A stretch of DNA of 8,991 nt from SSC3 sp035477015. GTDB taxonomy: Bacteria > Actinomycetota > Actinomycetes > Propionibacteriales > Nocardioidaceae. Below the pieces are notes generated by a model that was given only the letters and a program-made list of their open reading frames with translations, was not told where the DNA came from and made no database searches. The position numbers and the translations under genes were made by a program. Shown in pieces: positions 6,328-8,991 of this stretch (position 1 is its first letter; the number at the start of each line of letters is the position of its first letter). The stretch is taken from assembly GCA_035477015.1 (NCBI GenBank), contig DATILB010000237.1, positions 1-8,991 on the forward strand, in the 5' to 3' direction.

Positions 6328-7541
6328 GACATCTCCAGATGGTTGCGGGTGTAGCGGGGGAGCGGACCGAGGTCGGCGCACCGGGGACATGGGGAGTCGA
6401 CGTGGGTGGCGACCTCGTCGGGGAACTCGCGGAGCAGTGAGGCCGCCATCCGCGCGGCAGCATCGACGAGCGCGCAGGCGCCGCGGCCGGGAACCCTCTG
6501 GGTCCAGCCGGCCATGCGCTCGAGGTCGGCGGGCGTGGTCGTGCCCAGGCGGAGCCCGTCGAGCACCTGGCCCATGCCCGCTGTCGCGTTGATGCAGACA
6601 CCGCACTGGCGGGCGCTCTCCGCCGCTAGATACGTGACGCCGTCTGCGGCCGTGTCGACCGGGCAGTCGTCCGGGCCGATGAGCACGAAGGAGCCGCAGC
6701 CGAGGCCGCTGCCTGCGGCGCGGAAGGCGTCGTACTCGAGGGGCAGGTCCCAGGGCGACCTGAGCAGTCCACCGAAGAGACCGCCGACCATCGCACCTTG
6801 AAGGCCGGACGGGACGAGATCGCCGAGGGGCTGTCCGAACGGGACCTCGACCAGCACCGGATCGAGACCGGCACCCGACACGGTGGCGAGGAAGGTGTCC
6901 CCGGCATCTGCGTCGCGAGCGAGCAGCGCGACGTGGGCGAGAGTCTCGACGTTCTGCACGAGCGTCGGCAGTCCGCCAACGCCACGCTCGAACGGTCGGG
7001 GCGGCTTCGCAGTCGGCAGCGCGGGGCCACCGTCGATGGCGCGGACGAGTGCGGTCTCCTCGCCGGCGACGTACGCAGGCGGGACTCGGAACACGGACAC
7101 CGGGACGTCCCAGAGGACCTCGGTCTCCTCGAGCGCGCGCAGTAGCGATCGCTCGGCGGTCTCGCTCGACACGTAGAGGACGGCTCGCTCCGCCGCGACC
7201 ACTCTCGTCATCAGGCGCAGCCCGTCCAGCACCAGATGCGGGCGGTGCAGCATCAGGTAGCGGTCCTTCACCGAGGCCGGCTCGCCCTCCTCACCATTTG
7301 CCACAACGATGCGCGGTCCAGGCTGCTCGAGGACGGCGGCGAGCTTGCGGGCGATGGGGAAGGCCGCGCCGCCACGTCCGCGCAGCTCCCCGAGTCGCCC
7401 GGCGAGATCCGAAGAGTCGCGGTAGCCACCCTGCTCGACGTACTCGGCCGTGGTCTCGACGATGTACGGGTCCTCGCGCAGGAGCCGTCCTTGGACGCCG
7501 TCCCATGCGCGGACGTCGAACCTGCTCAGGGTCACGGTCAT
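6324..7541 (-). CDS. NuoF-like NADH dehydrogenase flavoprotein (NADH:ferredoxin electron-input protein)
   Basis: A 405-aa protein homologous to the 51-kDa/NuoF subunit of complex I. Seen: NADH/FMN fold with GRGGAAF (55-61), NGEEGEPASVKDRYLM (82-97) and YVAGEETALVRAIDGGPALP (157-176); PPRPFERGVGGLPTLVQNVETLA (180-202); an SLBB domain about 217-260; and an iron-sulfur region with ESARQCGVC (308-316) and GRGAC with C356. The canonical motif is SCGxCxxC plus a cysteine about 40 residues later; here the first ligand is A310, leaving C313, C316 and C356. My recollection is that this substitution is usual in stand-alone actinobacterial homologues, so it may be a subfamily trait. An extra PCPRC (384-388) near the C-terminus could supply a ligand. 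No NuoE, NuoG or other complex I genes are nearby, and a ferredoxin follows directly, so it is inferred to oxidise NADH and reduce that ferredoxin. The start overlaps the previous stop (ATGA), with GGAG 11 bases upstream. Confidence 0.88.
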   Translation of the reverse strand: MTVTLSRFDVRAWDGVQGRLLREDPYIVETTAEYVEQGGYRDSSDLAGRLGELRGRGGAAFPIARKLAAVLEQPGPRIVVANGEEGEPASVKDRYLMLHRPHLVLDGLRLMTRVVAAERAVLYVSSETAERSLLRALEETEVLWDVPVSVFRVPPAYVAGEETALVRAIDGGPALPTAKPPRPFERGVGGLPTLVQNVETLAHVALLARDADAGDTFLATVSGAGLDPVLVEVPFGQPLGDLVPSGLQGAMVGGLFGGLLRSPWDLPLEYDAFRAAGSGLGCGSFVLIGPDDCPVDTAADGVTYLAAESARQCGVCINATAGMGQVLDGLRLGTTTPADLERMAGWTQRVPGRGACALVDAAARMAASLLREFPDEVATHVDSPCPRCADLGPLPRYTRNHLEMS

Positions 7542-7888
7542 GACAGCCGGCTCTCCAGGATCACGATCGCCTCGGCCAGCCGACGCCGACGCTCGGCGGT
7601 CCGGTCGTACGCCGAGCCGGGCAGCCCGATGAGCATCCGGTCGTGCTCCAGGACGACGTGGGCGACGGCGAGCGCGAGCTCGGGGTCACCGTCCCGAGTC
7701 CCGTCGGCGACCGCCAGCGCGAGCTCGGCCACGCGGTCGAGGTAGCTCAGCCAACGCTTGCCGGTGCCGCGGAGGACCAGGTGCTCGACCTGGTCCTGCT
7801 CCGAACTGACCGACGAGTCAGACAGCACCGCGAGCAGCTCGGGGAGCGAGCGCTCGGGTTCCGGCGTGAGGCTGAGCCAGGCGGTCAC
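7538..7888 (-). CDS. hypothetical protein heading the catabolic operon
   Basis: A 116-aa protein I do not recognise. It starts with GTG (7886-7888) behind a good Shine-Dalgarno (AAGGA, complement of 7894-7898, five bases away), and its stop overlaps the NuoF start as ATGA, so it is very likely a real first gene. It is predicted mostly alpha-helical, acidic in the first half, with alanine/leucine-rich helices at about 50-66 and 69-84 and an arginine-rich stretch (DRTAERRRRLAEA, 95-107). There is no cysteine, signal peptide or membrane segment, so it does not bind an iron-sulfur cluster by itself and is probably cytoplasmic. Its place before the NuoF-like gene suggests a partner or chaperone of the electron-transfer pair, replacing the missing NuoE-type subunit only in a formal sense. 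No function is claimed. Confidence 0.75.
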   Translation of the reverse strand: MTAWLSLTPEPERSLPELLAVLSDSSVSSEQDQVEHLVLRGTGKRWLSYLDRVAELALAVADGTRDGDPELALAVAHVVLEHDRMLIGLPGSAYDRTAERRRRLAEAIVILESRLS

Positions 7889-7893
7889 GTCGT

Positions 7894-7898
7894 TCCTT
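7894..7898 (-). promoter_or_regulatory. Shine-Dalgarno of the 116-aa leading gene
   Basis: The coding strand reads AAGGA five bases before the GTG start at 7886-7888, in a purine-rich leader. It decides the start and gives the operon's first gene its own initiation site. Confidence 0.65.
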
Positions 7899-7903
7899 CT
7901 CTC

Positions 7904-7933
7904 TTGACAGGCGGGGTGTGGTGATGGCAGGTT
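7904..7933 (+). promoter_or_regulatory. candidate promoter for the Rieske oxygenase gene
   Basis: A perfect -35 consensus TTGACA lies at 7904-7909, with CAGGTT at 7928-7933 as a possible -10 after an 18-base spacer (five of six bases match the TAGGTT form of TANNNT). Transcription would start near 7940, inside the palindrome at 7930-7957, leaving a leader of about 50 bases. This is read from consensus matches only; the -10 is imperfect. Confidence 0.4.
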
Positions 7934-7934
7934 A
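7929..7934 (-). promoter_or_regulatory. candidate -10 element for the minus-strand operon
   Basis: The complement of 7929-7934 reads TAACCT, which fits TANNNT. Transcription would begin near 7922, giving a leader of about 33 bases that contains the AAGGA site. The -35 region is weak (CTGACT or GGCTGA at non-ideal spacing), so the promoter may need an activator. It overlaps the -10 of the opposite promoter, so the two cannot easily be used at once. Confidence 0.3.
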
Positions 7935-7957
7935 GCAAACTAATTAGTCAGTCAGCC
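7930..7957. promoter_or_regulatory. candidate operator: 28-base imperfect palindrome
   Basis: The centre ACTAATTAGT (7939-7948) is a perfect 10-base palindrome. Extending it to 14-base half sites (7930-7943 and 7944-7957) gives 9 of 14 matching pairs, including the outer GG/CC. Size and symmetry suit a TetR-type or similar dimeric repressor. It is an AT-rich island in GC-rich DNA, placed between divergent genes and overlapping both candidate -10 elements. No regulator gene is in the window, so the factor is unknown. Confidence 0.5.
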
Positions 7958-7989
7958 ACCCCCAGTTTTCAGGAAGAACGGACGCTCCG

Positions 7990-8991
7990 GTGACGAACAA
8001 GACGACTCTGACTCGTGAGTCAACTGACAGTGAAGCCCCTGCGGCCATGCTGTCGCCCGGTCTGATCTCGCGTTACTACACGGACGCGCGGGTGGCCGAG
8101 GTCGAGCAGGAGCGGATCTGGAACTGCACTTGGCAACTCGTCGCCCACGTGACGGACCTGTCTGAGGTCGGCTCGCGCGTCGTCGGTCAGCTCGGCCGGA
8201 CGGAGGTCGTCGTCGTCCGTACGGAGGCCGGTGAGATCAAGGCGCACGTCAACACCTGCCGCCACCGAGGCACCCGCCTCGTGTCCGAGCCGGGCCAGGA
8301 GAAGGCGCTGCGCTGTCCGTACCACGGCTGGACCTACCACCTCGACGGCGAGCTGGTCGGTGCTCCCGAGGGCCGCACGATCCCTTGCCTCGACAAGTCC
8401 AAGCTCTCGCTCTTCTCGGCGAGGACTGAGGTCTTCTGCGGGCTGGTCTTCGTCAACCTGGACCCTGACGCCGAGCCGCTCGCGCCCCAACTGGAAGGCA
8501 TCAGGCCGATGCTGGAGCGCTACCTCGGGGACGAGATGGAGCCCTTCAGCAAGCACCGCATCCATGTCGACGACGCGGCCCACTGGCAGCCGTCGAACTG
8601 GAAGGTCGCGATGGACAACTACCTCGAGGGCTACCACGTGCCGGTCGCCCACCCCGGGCTGATGCGGCTGCTCGACTACAAGAACTACTCGGTGGAGACC
8701 AGCCCGGCGTACGCCGTCTACGAGGCGCCGCTGCGCGACAAGCCCTCGGACAACTGGGCGGAGCGGACCTACCAGCGGGTGGTCCGGCCGACGCCTGGGC
8801 TGGCCACGGAGGATGCGCGCATCTTCCGGTACATCGCGATTTACCCCAACACCGTCATCGACCTCTACCCGGACCATGTGCTGATCTGGAAGATGACTCC
8901 GCACGGCGTCGACAAGACGGGCGTGCCCGGCACCTACCTGCGACACAAGGACTCGGACCTCCGCACCCGGTTCGCGCAGAAGCTCAACCCC
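7990..8991 (+). CDS. Rieske non-heme iron oxygenase alpha subunit (partial, 3' end outside window)
   Basis: The first 334 residues of an aromatic-ring-hydroxylating-dioxygenase-type large subunit. Seen: the Rieske [2Fe-2S] site C90-x-H92 ... C109-x2-H112 (CRHRGT and CPYHGWTY), and the start of the catalytic domain with NWKVAMDNYLEGYHVPVAHPGL (203-224), where H216 and H221 are iron ligands. The third ligand, an aspartate, lies beyond the edge. The residue three before H216, which bridges the Rieske and iron centres, is E213 instead of the usual aspartate; this is known from carnitine/betaine-type Rieske oxygenases, so a quaternary-ammonium or related substrate is suggested. KshA-, BenA- or phthalate-type substrates are less likely but not excluded. 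Start: GTG 7990 has AGGAAG at 7971-7976, rather distant (13 bases); ATG 8047 (codon 20) is a real alternative because family-like sequence begins there (LSPGLISRYYTD). Divergent from, and probably co-regulated with, the electron-transfer operon. Confidence 0.9.
   Translation, partial: MTNKTTLTRESTDSEAPAAMLSPGLISRYYTDARVAEVEQERIWNCTWQLVAHVTDLSEVGSRVVGQLGRTEVVVVRTEAGEIKAHVNTCRHRGTRLVSEPGQEKALRCPYHGWTYHLDGELVGAPEGRTIPCLDKSKLSLFSARTEVFCGLVFVNLDPDAEPLAPQLEGIRPMLERYLGDEMEPFSKHRIHVDDAAHWQPSNWKVAMDNYLEGYHVPVAHPGLMRLLDYKNYSVETSPAYAVYEAPLRDKPSDNWAERTYQRVVRPTPGLATEDARIFRYIAIYPNTVIDLYPDHVLIWKMTPHGVDKTGVPGTYLRHKDSDLRTRFAQKLNP
8009..8022. repeat. inverted repeat TGACTC-GT-GAGTCA near the oxygenase start
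   Basis: Perfect 6-base arms around a 2-base centre. If translation starts at GTG 7990 it lies in codons 7-11; if it starts at ATG 8047 it lies in the leader. It could be a second operator, a small RNA hairpin near the ribosome site, or chance. Confidence 0.35.

Noticed and set aside
6134..6601. Upstream extension of the acyl-CoA ligase to an 847-residue protein.
   Set aside because: The extra 156 residues are arginine/proline/serine-rich and overlap the well-supported ferredoxin and the end of the NuoF-like gene in another frame. Domain homology begins just after the ATG at 6131-6133.
6324..7541. Interpreting the NuoF-like gene as part of a complex I operon.
   Set aside because: No NuoE, NuoG, NuoD or membrane subunit gene is adjacent, the cluster motif is altered, and the following gene is a small ferredoxin.
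7946..7955. AGTC AGTC AG tandem repeat as a microsatellite or iteron.
   Set aside because: It is only two and a half copies and falls within the palindrome's right half, so it is better treated as part of the candidate operator.
8020..8946. A 308-residue open frame on the minus strand opposite the oxygenase.
   Set aside because: It overlaps the Rieske gene entirely, where motif evidence is decisive. The antisense product shows only biased V/R/D/L composition and no recognisable domain.

Overview
The window is GC-rich DNA with strong G/C preference at third codon positions, weak Shine-Dalgarno sites, frequent GTG starts and many 4-base gene overlaps. This fits a high-GC actinobacterium. The closest resemblance in protein style is to Nocardioides-like or Mycobacterium-like genomes, but that placement is inference from composition and gene content, not from a search.

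Layout. (1) Positions 1-804, minus strand: the 5' part of a gene for a PRC-barrel/MgtE-N magnesium-transport-type protein that runs off the left edge. (2) A 31-base divergent gap, then a plus-strand PhzF-family isomerase/epimerase gene (836-1699). (3) Positions 1700-7888: one long minus-strand gene string, read right to left. In transcription order it holds a 116-aa protein of unknown function, a NuoF-like NADH dehydrogenase flavoprotein, a small three-cysteine ferredoxin, an ADP(NDP)-forming acyl-CoA ligase, an acyl-CoA dehydrogenase, a truncated DinB/DUF664 protein, a short DUF1566-like and apparently frame-disrupted reading frame, and a VOC (glyoxalase-like) protein. Six of the seven junctions overlap or are at most 3 bases apart, so a single translationally coupled operon is likely. 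Its last gene meets PhzF stop-to-stop with no spacer. (4) A 101-base AT-enriched regulatory gap (7889-7989). (5) On the plus strand from 7990 to the right edge, the first 334 residues of a Rieske non-heme iron oxygenase alpha subunit.

How the genes may work together (inference). The core is a catabolic module. The Rieske oxygenase attacks a substrate. The NuoF-like protein and the ferredoxin look like an NADH-to-ferredoxin electron line encoded on the other side of a shared promoter/operator. The ADP-forming ligase activates a carboxylic acid to its CoA thioester and the acyl-CoA dehydrogenase oxidises (or reduces) it. The oxygenase has a glutamate (E213) where most Rieske dioxygenases have the bridging aspartate. 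That feature is known from carnitine/betaine-type oxygenases and suggests a quaternary-ammonium substrate. The most interesting point is the possible use of a NuoF-type flavoprotein as the reductase of a Rieske oxygenase. It cannot be proven here because the DNA right of 8991, where a conventional reductase could lie, is not visible.

No tRNA, rRNA, CRISPR array, insertion sequence or transposase was seen. There is no gene-free stretch longer than about 100 bases.
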